Shown: in pieces, positions 48,206 to 57,775 of the stretch
How the letters are laid out: each line of letters opens with the position of its first letter
Position numbering within the stretch: the stretch's first letter is position 1
Source: Symbiodinium microadriaticum
Taxonomy: Eukaryota > Sar > Dinophyceae > Suessiales > Symbiodiniaceae
Direction of reading: 5' to 3'
DNA length: 64,000 nt
Assembly: GCA_001939145.1 (NCBI GenBank)
Contig: LSRX01000689.1
Span: 323,460-387,459, forward strand
Translations under genes and position numbers: made by a program
The notes under the pieces: generated by a model
What the model saw: only the letters and a program-made list of their open reading frames with translations
Told to the model about the DNA's origin: nothing
Databases searched by the model: none

Positions 48206-51200
48206 TCAAGGTGTACACTTCTTGCATGGTCTGTAACCTCGTGCAACGGCATCTGCAAGAGGCAATCGTCTGATGCGATCGCACCCATCAAGCTTGAAGC
48301 ATCGCAGTCGATGGTAGCACCGACCATACGTGCTAACCCACACTGCATCCTGGGGATGCTCCAGCCTACGGGCAACTGCAACCTGGTAACCATGCGCATC
48401 CCTGAACGATCCTGTCGAACCAACCGAACCCTCTGGCGTAGGTGGCGCTGAGCTTGGCGCCCGCACGAAAGGTTCTGGAGGCGGTGGCTCAACTCCTGCA
48501 CGGGTGTCGCTGGAAGATGCTGGCTCATCGCACCTCGGACCTGGCCTTGCAGATGCCTTAGACCTAGCACCTTTGCGCATCGCATGTAGCACGTGTGGCG
48601 GGCTCACTGCATCGTCCTCTGAGTCCACAGCCAAAGGATTGGCTGGCGTTCCAGGCGCCGCAACACCAACTTGCACATTAAGGTTCTGGTCGAACCTCAC
48701 AGAAACGGCACCATGTTGCCGCTGGTCCGACACCTGTACTTGCACCTGCCTGGACGGGGGCCTTGCACACCAAAAGCGAAAGCACATTGCCACAAACATC
48801 ATCAAAATGCACATGCAAAGGATGGGCGCAGCGTGCGAGGTAATCATGTCGATGATCGACACACCTGTATCATCACGTACCCACAGGCCCAACACCCAGA
48901 CAAGGATCCTATTCGCCCACTGGGGAAACTCGATGTCGCGATCGTTCGAGTCGCCGTCTTCATCTGAAGTGTCCGTGGCCCTGCCCAAGGCGCTTGCAAC
49001 GGCGAGCACGATGCCCTGCAGAACTTGCTTGTTCACTGAACCTGAAGTCGTGGTTCGGACGGCACGAACAGCCTGTTTCATGGCCTGCTTGTACTCAAAC
49101 TCGGCAATGTCATTCAACCCTATGGGCTCGTCACGCAGGGTGTCCCAACCACCGAGAAGGTTTAGCAACATCATCATCCGGTGCCTCGGCAAAGCCTTCG
49201 TGTTGAGGTCTGCCACGTTTCTGCAGGTGTCAACCTTATGCAGCGATATGACTTTATCGGCCACAAGCTGCTGGGTCCACAGCACGCGCACCGAAAGGTG
49301 GCGCACTCTGCCCACTCCACTGCGCTCCATCATGGACTTAGCTGCAGTGGCATCCGTGAAGTGATGCACCTGTGGAGGGTCGCAGTCGGCCAAGAAAGCA
49401 ACCAGTTGCCTGATGAACAAAGCGTCGCACAGGGATGAGGTGGCTGACAACAATTCCGACTCACCACTGCTGAGAGCAATCACCCTTTGGGTCCTAGCAC
49501 TGCTATACAGCAAGCAACCCGAAACGAAAACCATACTCGAACTCACAGATCGGCGGTTGCCTTTGTGCGTTGCCCAGTCGGCATCAGAGTAAGACTCGAT
49601 GCACATGGCTCGCGAGGTCGAAGGGGAGAGCTCGCCTGAACGGCCACAGTGGATGTTGTCACGGCACAGCAGTAACCCATGGTGCTGTCCATCCAACAGG
49701 TACTTCAACAAATGCTTCAGGGCAGTCTGAGCATTCCTTGTGGGTGAGGACATGTAGCTGCTCAGCGCACGAATGGCCCCTTGACACTCGATCAGGTCGA
49801 CGGCCAAATATAGCAAAATGCCGATGGCACACCTGAAAGCCTTGGCCTCATCTGCGCTCAACAGTGCACTGTGATCAACCTCATCAAGGACAGCCGCATA
49901 CGGCGTCTGATTAGGTGCACTGCGCTCATCGATCTTCATCACAGTAAACAACTTCTCAACATGCTTTGCAGACGGAGTAAGCAGCATCTTGCCTCCGGGC
50001 AACAACTTGTGATGCCGCTTCAAGAACGAAATGCTATCCCCTGGGGACTCAAGAATGCTGATGCTCACTCGGTAGCGCGCCTCAAGTGTCGGCTTCAGCT
50101 TCTCAAGAAGGTAGCGTCGACTGCCCACTCCCAACATGTCGTCGACATGAAGTTGCATCGCAAATTGCGTGGTGGATTCTCGGATGAGCGACGGCAGCGC
50201 GGTGCATTTCTCGAAGCCCAGCTCCTCCTCCAGGAATGAGGAGAAAGCCTCATACCAGGCCTTCGATCCGTCACGTTGTCCGGGCAGTACCCGGCCAAGC
50301 ACATAGCTGACGCCCGCGTGCTGCACTATGACAAGCCGGGTCTGGACGACGCTGAGGTATGCGTCGCTAATGTCCATCGACGCCATGATCCAGGGGTCAC
50401 TGGCGTCTTGCTCGTGGTTGAGGAAGTGTATGGGGAGCAATCGATTCGAAACTGCAGTACTAGCCGGCGCGAAGAGGTCGTGGCGAACATTCAACCAGGC
50501 GTATTCTCTGGCCACGTACCTGCTTCGTCTGTACCACACTGCTTCGTTGCCGACTGTCTTTTCTCTCCACGTGCGGACCATCCGCGTCGTGAGTTTCGTG
50601 GGCGATTGCCCCGCATACTGCTCTCCAGATGCTGCCTCCTCTGGAAGAAGGACGGACATCTTCTTGAGGCGGTCAATCTCGACAGCATCGGCTATCTCGT
50701 CGAGAGATGCTAGCTCGTCTGGCGAAAGACAAGGCTCAATCTCCGACGCCCTTGGCAAGCACAGCTCAGGCAGCAACTCTGAGTCGCCTGTCTGATCATC
50801 AAGAAAACTCTCATCATAATCTTCTAGCTCCTCAAGAGTGTCACCATCAAAAGCTAGAGGCACGCTTTCATCTTCATGCTCATACTGCACCTGCATCACG
50901 TGAGCAACGCAGGGTGTTTCGTCACCAGAAATCACCAAGACTTCATCTGCACGGTTGTCATCTAGCACGTAACCAGCTGTTGTCACCAAAGAGACCTGTC
51001 CGGAACCAGACATGTCATGATCACCTTCATCAGGCACGACAACCTCAGTGGTCCGAGCAGCTTTTGCAGGACGGGGGTTTTCGCTCAGACCAAGGCTGTC
51101 CTCGACAACAACAGGAACGGGTGCCACAGGTAACCCCGCCTCGGCTGAGGCGCTTGCATCAGCCTGCTGCATTGCTGCATCGCTGGTATGCTTCAACACA

Positions 51201-54200
51201 GACGCACTCGGTGATTTGGAACTCTGAGATCTTGGAGAGAACGATGGGCTGTACTCAGGGTTGGTAAGTGCTGGCGAATCGGTGCCAGCGGCCTGCGAAG
51301 GCGAGCGCACTTCATCATGCTTGGGATCCGCGGGGATATCTGGAGGCATTACCCCTTCATGTGCCGGAACAGGCATTGCAACAGGAGGGGCTGGCTTCTT
51401 TCTTCCAAGCACAAGCTTGCCGCCAATCGAGGAAAGCCCATGCTCCCAAACACACACATCAAAGCTTGCAGCAAGATCTGAATCAAAGCCATCGCCGAAC
51501 CGACGCACGGAGCGCGTCACAAACACTCCACCGGGCATGCCAACGATGTGGGTGTCGCTGCCAGTGGCCTTACCAAGCCAAATGCCCTGGCGCCATCGCG
51601 CCGAAGACTTGCCGCTGGGGCGCAGATACCCAAGCACTTTCTCACCGAATCGGCATATGGACCCGGAGTAAACTGAGTCAGTGACGGCTTCATAAGGAGT
51701 GGTGCCATGCATGGGTGTGTAGCGATTGCGCAACCAACAGGCATGACATAGCGACCAACCATACACCGGGTGCTGGGGCGAGAAAAGCACCTGGCCTTCG
51801 GTAGCACCACAGGCCACTTCAAGTTCATGCATGAGCACAGCAGCATGCTGGCGCACACTCCCAACGACCTGCTCCACTGGTCCATTGGACTGATGCGACT
51901 CAATCGGGGAGTTGTCCTTTGAGACATCAATACCAAGGTTCCGCAAGGCCTTGAGCAGCCCACTTTGCACCGCAAGAACAGCGGGTTCATTGTCACACCG
52001 CAGGCGAAGTGAACGATGCCCAAGCCAAATGGCAAACCTGGCTGCTTCAGTAACCAAGTAACTGAGGCTGCTGCCTCCTTTCTGTGCTGCCGGGACAGCA
52101 TGCACGGCTTTAGTGTGGCGATCATGAAGGAAAAGCACTGTCAAACGGTCCTTGGCATCATCGCCTGACTCCCGGGAACAGTACCCAAAGTCAAACGACA
52201 GCACCGACCGATCGCCTGCACCATGCACAACCTCAGTTGGGTGGCCATCTTGACGACCACGAAAACGCACGCAAGTCTCGCACCATGGAGCATATGGCTC
52301 ATGAGTCAAGGCATGTCTGGCTCGGTCCTCTGCACAAGGGACACTGGGAACAGGAGGCGCTGCAGGAGGGCGGCTCATCTCGGCACGCAAGGTGTGGTCA
52401 ACCTGATGCTCACGTAACAATTCAGCCTCCTTGATGTGGCGCGTCAACCTTTCCCAGCACTGAGCCTTTGACCCATTCTTGCTCAACCCGAGCGACACCA
52501 GAGCAGCACGCATGACACGCAGCGAAGAGTGACGATCAATTGTGACACCGCCGACCGTGACATTGTCAACTGCTTCACGCTCGGGTGGCAACTCCTCCCC
52601 GCCTCCATCGGCTTCCGGTGCGATCGGCGCAGCTTGATCGATTGCCTGTGGGGGATCGACATCCACATCTCCGATGCCGGCAGCTTCTTGCACAACAGGA
52701 GCATCATCACTCGGGGAGGCTCCACTGGCAGGAACCCCATGAGGCGACTCGGGAGTCGCGAAGCCAAGCTGGTTGGGGCTCAAAGTGTTGTCATCATGAG
52801 CAATGGTGATCACTTGCTCAACACCTGGGGGTTCGAACGCAGCTGTCCTGTCAGAAAGACCTGACACATCCTCAGAAAACTCTATCAAGGTCCACTCTCC
52901 GCTCCGGCGAATCAAAGTGGTGCGATACCACAGCAACTCAGTCAAAGGCACTAGAGTCGTGTCTACATAGCTCTGGCCGAAGCTGAGCAAAGCGTAGCAG
53001 CGGTGGCCTATGCGCTGCCAGCCTGACGCATCAAGGCGAAGGAGCGGGTCCTGAATGACCACGTTCTCAATGGCCCGAACAGCCGGTTGCTGCGGCACCT
53101 CATGGGCTTGCTCATGGATCACGCGTACATGTCCCTTTGTGCATAAGGACTGGCGCTTGAGATGCACCGGCTCACAGGCACTGCCATTGGTCAAGACAAA
53201 GCCTTCAGCACCACTTGGCGCCGGGATCACGTAAAACCCAGCCTGGTAAAGCTTGCCAAGCGAAAGCAAAGGGCAAGTGACACCGCCAATCAGAAACTTT
53301 TCTTTAAACTTCACAGACCCGATCTGGACCTCTGCGATGCGGAAACCCTTAGACCTCAGCAAACGACCTGATGCATCCACGAACCTCTGATCAGCAGGTC
53401 CTGCTGGCTCACCAACGGCAGCATAAACCTCAGGGAGAGCACTGACGTCTGCACCTGAGTCCAGTATGATGTCCTCACCATGGGAACACGACACTGCCCG
53501 TACAGCCCCAAACATGTCTGGACGCAAACAACGACTCGCCAGAACCTCCACTTGGGCCACAGCACTGTACGGGTTTGCTGCACTGGACCTGACCTGATCT
53601 GTGAACTTGCACGGGTTTGCTGCATCGTACCTGACCTGATCTGCGAACTTGCACGGGTTTGCTGCATCATATCTGACCTGATCTGCGAACTTGCACGGGT
53701 TTGCTGCATCATACCTGACCTGATCTGCGAACTTGCATGGGTTTGCTGCATCATACCTGACCTGATCTGCGAACTTGCATGGGTTTGCTGCACTGGACAT
53801 GACCTGATCTGCACCGAACTTGCATGGGTTTGCTGCATTGAGCATGACCTGATCTGCACGGCAACGGGCCTGAAAACACGCATGAAGGAGGGCATCACTC
53901 GGAAGGCTTAGCAGCTCATACTCAAGCACAACGTCATGAGCAGAAGGAATGTTCACAGCATCATCGCCGATGTCAAATAGCAATGCTGCCGATGCAACCA
54001 TGCGAATCTCACCACCTCCATCACCATCATCATCCCAAGCACCGATCGAGGTTAGGTCGACCTCTTCAATCCTTGCTACACGACCCTTGGCAGAGCTGGC
54101 GGTCGGAGCAACCTGAGATGCACTGTGCGAGGGAGCGACAGTAGATACCGACGATGCTGCATCCTCTGCACCAACGGCTCGAACTTTGCCTGCCTTCACA

Positions 54201-55384
54201 TCGGCCTTGTAGCGCTTGCAGTCGCGCTTCCACTGCCCTTGCTTGCCACAGTACAAGCACTGGTTGCGATCAGCCGACTTCGGCTGCTTGTCGCCCTTGT
54301 CCTTCCCTTTGGGGTGCTTGTCTTTGCCCTTACCTGCATCGGCACCTTTAGCATCCTTGCCTTTGCCCTTGCTGTCTTTGCCTTTGCCATATTTGCCCTT
54401 GCCATCTTTGCCCTTGCCATATTTGCCCTTGCCAGCCAACCTGTCGATTTCCATAGGGGTTGCTCCCTGCTCGGCTGGCTGAGAAGTCACGCCTAGGGCT
54501 TGCTGCACACGCGAAGCACTCCATGTGGTTGTGGTTATCTCGTACGAAAGAACATACGCGCGCAGCTGATCGTATGTGGTGCGATCATTCATGACAAGCT
54601 GGCAATGCTGACGAATGTTGGCAGGTAGGCACCGCAACAATGTGCCCAAGAGGATGTCCTCTCCAACTGAGCGCCCGGAGATCCTCGTATATTCAGCTGA
54701 CATTCTCTCAAGGGCGAAGACTTGTTCCTGCAAGGACTTGTCCTTGCTGAAAGCTGGGGCGCCCGTGAGGGCGTTGAGGACTGCTAAGGATCGGGCACGA
54801 GTTTTCGGTGCATACGTTTGCAGAAGCTGACGCCAAAGTTCCAGCCCGTTTCGGTTTGGGATCTGTTTGAGGAAGGTTCGGGGTTTATGCTTAAGCAGCC
54901 CACTGAGCACGGCATAAAGCTTCTGGCTCTTGTCACGGATTTCATCAGACTCATACTCAAGCACAACAGCATGATCTATGTTGTCCTCGATGACTTTCAA
55001 GAGCCGTTCGTACTCACCATCTGCAAACGTAAGCCACGTCCGAAAAGAGTGGCTCCAGTCCTGCCATGCCGCAAGGTCTGCCTCATGAGACAAACTTCCA
55101 AACTCGCTCGGTCGATTCAGCACTTTGTTAGCCTCACTGAAGCTGGCATAAGGAGCCTTCTCTCGGCCACTGCTCTGCCCAAGCACAATGTTCGAGAGAA
55201 GCTGAGTCGTCGCTGCAAGCTGCTCAAGAACAGCACTAGGATCTGCCTGCACAGGGGACCCCAAAGGAGAAAACGGGTTTCCTCCAGCTGGAAGCTGCCT
55301 TTGCTGAGCACGCAACTGCACAGGCTCCAGCTCTGGCAAATCTAGGTCGCCGTCGCTGTCGTCATTCAAAGCAGGAGCAGCCAT
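48206..55384 (-). CDS. gag-pol: Gag-Pol polyprotein of the copia element, 2,392 residues
   Basis: Domains in order: Gag (about 1-375) with Lys/Gly repeats (GKGKYGKGKDGKGK); zinc knuckle 376-389 (CLYCGKQGQWKRDC, Gln at the His position); a 14-residue tandem repeat at about 506-605; aspartic protease D642-S-G-A; SAP-like motif about 953-986; integrase zinc ligands H1024, H1028, C1035, C1038; integrase catalytic D1065, D1131, E1171; reverse transcriptase D1671 and HVDD at D1748-D1749; RNase H D1934, E1975, D2011, D2059. A C-terminal extension (about 2075-2392) has a hydrophobic segment at 2186-2206 and a final H2358, C2362, C2387, C2390 cluster. All catalytic residues are present. The start is the first ATG of the frame, 244 bases after the LTR. 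Copia polyproteins are usually around 1,300-1,500 residues, so this one is unusually long. Confidence 0.95.
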   Translation of the reverse strand: MAAPALNDDSDGDLDLPELEPVQLRAQQRQLPAGGNPFSPLGSPVQADPSAVLEQLAATTQLLSNIVLGQSSGREKAPYASFSEANKVLNRPSEFGSLSHEADLAAWQDWSHSFRTWLTFADGEYERLLKVIEDNIDHAVVLEYESDEIRDKSQKLYAVLSGLLKHKPRTFLKQIPNRNGLELWRQLLQTYAPKTRARSLAVLNALTGAPAFSKDKSLQEQVFALERMSAEYTRISGRSVGEDILLGTLLRCLPANIRQHCQLVMNDRTTYDQLRAYVLSYEITTTTWSASRVQQALGVTSQPAEQGATPMEIDRLAGKGKYGKGKDGKGKYGKGKDSKGKGKDAKGADAGKGKDKHPKGKDKGDKQPKSADRNQCLYCGKQGQWKRDCKRYKADVKAGKVRAVGAEDAASSVSTVAPSHSASQVAPTASSAKGRVARIEEVDLTSIGAWDDDGDGGGEIRMVASAALLFDIGDDAVNIPSAHDVVLEYELLSLPSDALLHACFQARCRADQVMLNAANPCKFGADQVMSSAANPCKFADQVRYDAANPCKFADQVRYDAANPCKFADQVRYDAANPCKFADQVRYDAANPCKFTDQVRSSAANPYSAVAQVEVLASRCLRPDMFGAVRAVSCSHGEDIILDSGADVSALPEVYAAVGEPAGPADQRFVDASGRLLRSKGFRIAEVQIGSVKFKEKFLIGGVTCPLLSLGKLYQAGFYVIPAPSGAEGFVLTNGSACEPVHLKRQSLCTKGHVRVIHEQAHEVPQQPAVRAIENVVIQDPLLRLDASGWQRIGHRCYALLSFGQSYVDTTLVPLTELLWYRTTLIRRSGEWTLIEFSEDVSGLSDRTAAFEPPGVEQVITIAHDDNTLSPNQLGFATPESPHGVPASGASPSDDAPVVQEAAGIGDVDVDPPQAIDQAAPIAPEADGGGEELPPEREAVDNVTVGGVTIDRHSSLRVMRAALVSLGLSKNGSKAQCWERLTRHIKEAELLREHQVDHTLRAEMSRPPAAPPVPSVPCAEDRARHALTHEPYAPWCETCVRFRGRQDGHPTEVVHGAGDRSVLSFDFGYCSRESGDDAKDRLTVLFLHDRHTKAVHAVPAAQKGGSSLSYLVTEAARFAIWLGHRSLRLRCDNEPAVLAVQSGLLKALRNLGIDVSKDNSPIESHQSNGPVEQVVGSVRQHAAVLMHELEVACGATEGQVLFSPQHPVYGWSLCHACWLRNRYTPMHGTTPYEAVTDSVYSGSICRFGEKVLGYLRPSGKSSARWRQGIWLGKATGSDTHIVGMPGGVFVTRSVRRFGDGFDSDLAASFDVCVWEHGLSSIGGKLVLGRKKPAPPVAMPVPAHEGVMPPDIPADPKHDEVRSPSQAAGTDSPALTNPEYSPSFSPRSQSSKSPSASVLKHTSDAAMQQADASASAEAGLPVAPVPVVVEDSLGLSENPRPAKAARTTEVVVPDEGDHDMSGSGQVSLVTTAGYVLDDNRADEVLVISGDETPCVAHVMQVQYEHEDESVPLAFDGDTLEELEDYDESFLDDQTGDSELLPELCLPRASEIEPCLSPDELASLDEIADAVEIDRLKKMSVLLPEEAASGEQYAGQSPTKLTTRMVRTWREKTVGNEAVWYRRSRYVAREYAWLNVRHDLFAPASTAVSNRLLPIHFLNHEQDASDPWIMASMDISDAYLSVVQTRLVIVQHAGVSYVLGRVLPGQRDGSKAWYEAFSSFLEEELGFEKCTALPSLIRESTTQFAMQLHVDDMLGVGSRRYLLEKLKPTLEARYRVSISILESPGDSISFLKRHHKLLPGGKMLLTPSAKHVEKLFTVMKIDERSAPNQTPYAAVLDEVDHSALLSADEAKAFRCAIGILLYLAVDLIECQGAIRALSSYMSSPTRNAQTALKHLLKYLLDGQHHGLLLCRDNIHCGRSGELSPSTSRAMCIESYSDADWATHKGNRRSVSSSMVFVSGCLLYSSARTQRVIALSSGESELLSATSSLCDALFIRQLVAFLADCDPPQVHHFTDATAAKSMMERSGVGRVRHLSVRVLWTQQLVADKVISLHKVDTCRNVADLNTKALPRHRMMMLLNLLGGWDTLRDEPIGLNDIAEFEYKQAMKQAVRAVRTTTSGSVNKQVLQGIVLAVASALGRATDTSDEDGDSNDRDIEFPQWANRILVWVLGLWVRDDTGVSIIDMITSHAAPILCMCILMMFVAMCFRFWCARPPSRQVQVQVSDQRQHGAVSVRFDQNLNVQVGVAAPGTPANPLAVDSEDDAVSPPHVLHAMRKGARSKASARPGPRCDEPASSSDTRAGVEPPPPEPFVRAPSSAPPTPEGSVGSTGSFRDAHGYQVAVARRLEHPQDAVWVSTYGRCYHRLRCFKLDGCDRIRRLPLADAVARGYRPCKKCTP
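53570..53870 (-). repeat. In-frame 42-bp minisatellite in gag-pol
   Basis: About seven units of 42 bases (one 45) encode FADQVRYDAANPCK-type 14-mers. The inner units are nearly identical and the outer ones diverged, typical of repeat expansion. It lies between the zinc knuckle and the protease. Confidence 0.95.
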
Positions 55385-55616
55385 GGCACTACCTTCCTCG
55401 CCTAGCGAGGGGACTGCGCACTACGGCCGAGCGGCTCTACCACTTCACCGAAATCAAGTTCCGAAACACAGCTAGCAAAAGAAGTGTGTTGAAGCCTGGG
55501 CCCAGCCCCGAACAGAAAACCAAAAGACGTGTCTGTTTTGCAACTCTTGAAGGGAGTGAGGGTCCTGCTCCCTGGAGACACTTGTCGCCCAGACCCAAAG
55601 GAATGGAACGGTAAGT

Positions 55617-55628
55617 GCTCCGCTACCA
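55617..55628 (-). promoter_or_regulatory. Primer-binding site of the copia element
   Basis: Directly after the 5' LTR the minus strand reads TGGTAGCGGAGC, close to the complement of the 3' end of an initiator methionine tRNA. The match to this organism's tRNA is unverified. Confidence 0.7.
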
Positions 55629-55791
55629 TGCTAATTTTCACTCAAACCAAAGCGCCTGCGAAGTCACAGCGGTCGTATTGGGCTCAAACGAATTAAGGAG
55701 CTTCGACTGGAAAACACAAGTGTCAACATAAATACCGGCCACAACTACAAAAGGAAAATACCTGTACTTACTGGGCGTACAAAGTTTTGCA
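55629..55791 (-). repeat. 5' LTR of the copia element
   Basis: 163 bases, TGCAAAAC at its start and TTAGCA at its end in element orientation. Short for copia. Differs from the 3' LTR at two sites near 55705-55707 and one near 55751. Confidence 0.95.
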
Positions 55792-56085
55792 AAAACTCCG
55801 AAAGCAAGGCCTGCCATTCCTTTCGATTCTCAAGGGGCACTCCGCCTAGGATGAGGTGGCTGTGACTCTTCAGTAAGAATCTCATCCATGAGCTGGGGTA
55901 GATCACAGGATAGCACACCTCGATCTTTCTCACGATTGGCCTGCGCTTCCGCACAACCGTGTTCACGAAGCTGATTTCGACTGGGATCGTGAGGCCCTCT
56001 CGATGAATCAGGCGGTGGAGGTTTCGACACACATTCGAGCTGCTCCGACCAGCAGCAGACAACTTGTAGAGTAGGTCCAGTTCTC
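55792..56085 (-). CDS. Split gene, interrupted exon, 5' half
   Basis: Begins after ACCAG|G with ELDLLYKLSAAGRSSSNVCR, continues through EGLTIPVEISFVNT and CYPVIYPSSWMRFLL, and breaks after WQALLSEF at the retrotransposon. The frame runs a few codons into the LTR. Confidence 0.7.
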
Positions 56086-56315
56086 CTGGTTATGTTTACC
56101 AGCATGAACAAGAGTTTCGATGATGCATGCATGCATGTAATAAAAAGCTCAACATGTGCGAACCCCGGAAAACATGCATGCATACAGGAGATGTGCAGCT
56201 TAAGTCTCGTTGGCCGCCCCCAATCTTGCACACCAGTGTAGCCATGTGTGCTGCTCCTTTCGCAGACTCTGCCTTACATGCATGCAAACCCCAAGTGGCT
56301 AAAGGGAGGCCCAAA

Positions 56316-56416
56316 GTATCTTAGCAGAGGCACCCCACTAAAGTACTTCGCCAGAATCTCCCCAGCAGCTTCTGCATCAAGGTCATGATCTTCTTGTTGC
56401 CGACGAGAGCGCCGAC
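56316..56416 (-). CDS. Split gene, exon block with AAGEILAKYFSGVPLL
   Basis: Follows GTGAG|G. Reads QEDHDLDAEAAGEILAKYFS, then GVPLLRYFG. Confidence 0.45.
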
Positions 56417-56672
56417 CTCACTCCGCGGGCAGATAGGACTTGGAAAAGGCTAGCGTAGCATAATTATGGGCTCTAAGGTTTGGGCCTTAGGGGTAGGCGA
56501 TCTTTGGGGGATGCAGTACGGTGCTGGGGTTTCGAATACATGCAATATGGGGTGACTTATAAATTAATAATGTACGTGTTGTCCTGATCACGATACTGAG
56601 CATAGCTATAACTTAAGGTTGTGGTCTTAGGGATCCATTTGGGATTTTGGGATTTGATCGAAGTATGCATCC

Positions 56673-56747
56673 TGCAGTGCAAGTAGTCGACCAAGCTACC
56701 AGAGGCCAAACGACCAAGGAGATCGTTCTGCTGCCCAGCACAGATAC
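56673..56747 (-). CDS. Split gene, exon block with AGQQNDLLGRLASGSL
   Basis: Follows TGCCAG|G. Reads ICAGQQNDLLGRLASGSLVD. Confidence 0.45.
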
Positions 56748-57141
56748 CTGGCAACATCGTCACGTCAATCTAGAGCAGAAAACATTGCATGCAAGTTATA
56801 TGCACTGCACATGCGTGTGCAAGCCTGCAGACGCTCACTGTTACAAGCATGCATGCACATTGGACATTTTGCTCGGAAGCTCCCCATTGCAGGTCCCGTT
56901 CAGCTCGACGTTTCGAGAATTTGAGCACACGTTTTCACATGTGAACCTATAGCCCAGCACTTTCACGGCACCCGCGGCGCAGCACAAGGATCGACAGACC
57001 GATCACCGATCTTGAACAGACTAGTCCATCGATTGTGGAAACCCCGAACAGCTAGACTAGAGCATGCTAGTGTTAATCTTTAAAGATCATCCGATCCTGT
57101 AAGGCATCACCACGAGGTAGCCCGAGACCCGAAAAGAACTC

Positions 57142-57284
57142 ATGAGCTCCTTCTCTTCTTTGAGGCTGGTGCTGCGGAAGCGCCGCTTTGCGGTCTCTTC
57201 CCCGGCTTACCCTTGGGCTTGGAAGTCTTGGACTTGCCAGATTTCGGGGATGCGGTGCTCGGCTTCTTGGGCAGCTTGATGGTC
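57142..57284 (-). CDS. Split gene, Lys/Pro/Ser-rich exon block
   Basis: Follows GTCAG|G. Reads TIKLPKKPSTASPKSGKSKT and onward, ending near ASKKRRSS. A basic, disordered stretch that could bind nucleic acid or act as a nuclear localisation signal. Confidence 0.5.
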
Positions 57285-57483
57285 CTGACATGTAGGATAG
57301 TCACATGCAATCTACCATGAAGGCTGCACCTATCGATAGTACATCACAGAGCTTGCAATATCCTTCCACGAATCATCAGGGCATTGAGGCCCAGGTCCAG
57401 GCGAGTGCAAGACGCGTAGCACTTCAACAAGTCCTCCTTTGTCTTCCTTGCAATGAGTGCACTCCGGGACTTAATATATGCTA

Positions 57484-57505
57484 CCCCTAAACCCTAAACC
57501 CTGGG
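57484..57505. repeat. Telomere-like repeat inside an intron
   Basis: Two to three CCCTAAA units in an intron of the split gene, next to the end of the preceding exon. Confidence 0.7.
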
Positions 57506-57546
57506 TTATTATTAAGCATGGGTGTCCTAGAAGGAGGTGATCCGGC

Positions 57547-57634
57547 ATCAAGGACGGCATCCGTCTGAAACTGTAGGAGCTGTTTGTAGTGATCCTCCAG
57601 GGCCTTGATCTTCGGGTCCATCTCTGCAGCCAGC
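57547..57634 (-). CDS. Split gene, exon block with KIKALEDHYKQLLQF
   Basis: Follows CCCAG|G. Reads AAEMDPKIKALEDHYKQLLQ. A CCCTAAA telomere-like repeat follows in the next intron at 57484-57505. Confidence 0.55.
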
Positions 57635-57775
57635 CTGGGTTTTCGGAGTTGGTTGGGCTTCCACAGTACACGAGTAGCAACGGTACAATCAATAAGTTGG
57701 ATGCAACTAAGATGCTCGATGCCACGCTTTTGCGCGGAACCATTCAGCTTGTCCTGCCCAGAAGCACCCCAAAAC

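Larger units (their letters stand above)
47155..55791 (-). mobile_element. Complete Ty1/copia LTR retrotransposon, 8,637 bp
   Basis: Two 163-base direct repeats, each starting TG and ending CA, bound the element. AAAAC lies outside both ends (47150-47154 and 55792-55796) as a 5-base target duplication. The internal order on the minus strand is LTR, primer-binding site, 244-base leader, one gag-pol frame, 888-base untranslated region, purine-rich tract, LTR. The LTRs differ at three sites (98.2% identical) and the frame is open throughout, so insertion was recent. Integrase precedes reverse transcriptase, which defines the copia type. The element lies inside an exon of the large minus-strand gene, in the same orientation. 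Confidence 0.95.

Noticed and set aside
48504-49364. 286-codon + frame opposite gag-pol, with other long + frames up to 55345
   Set aside because: Antisense shadows of a complete, well-defined polyprotein.
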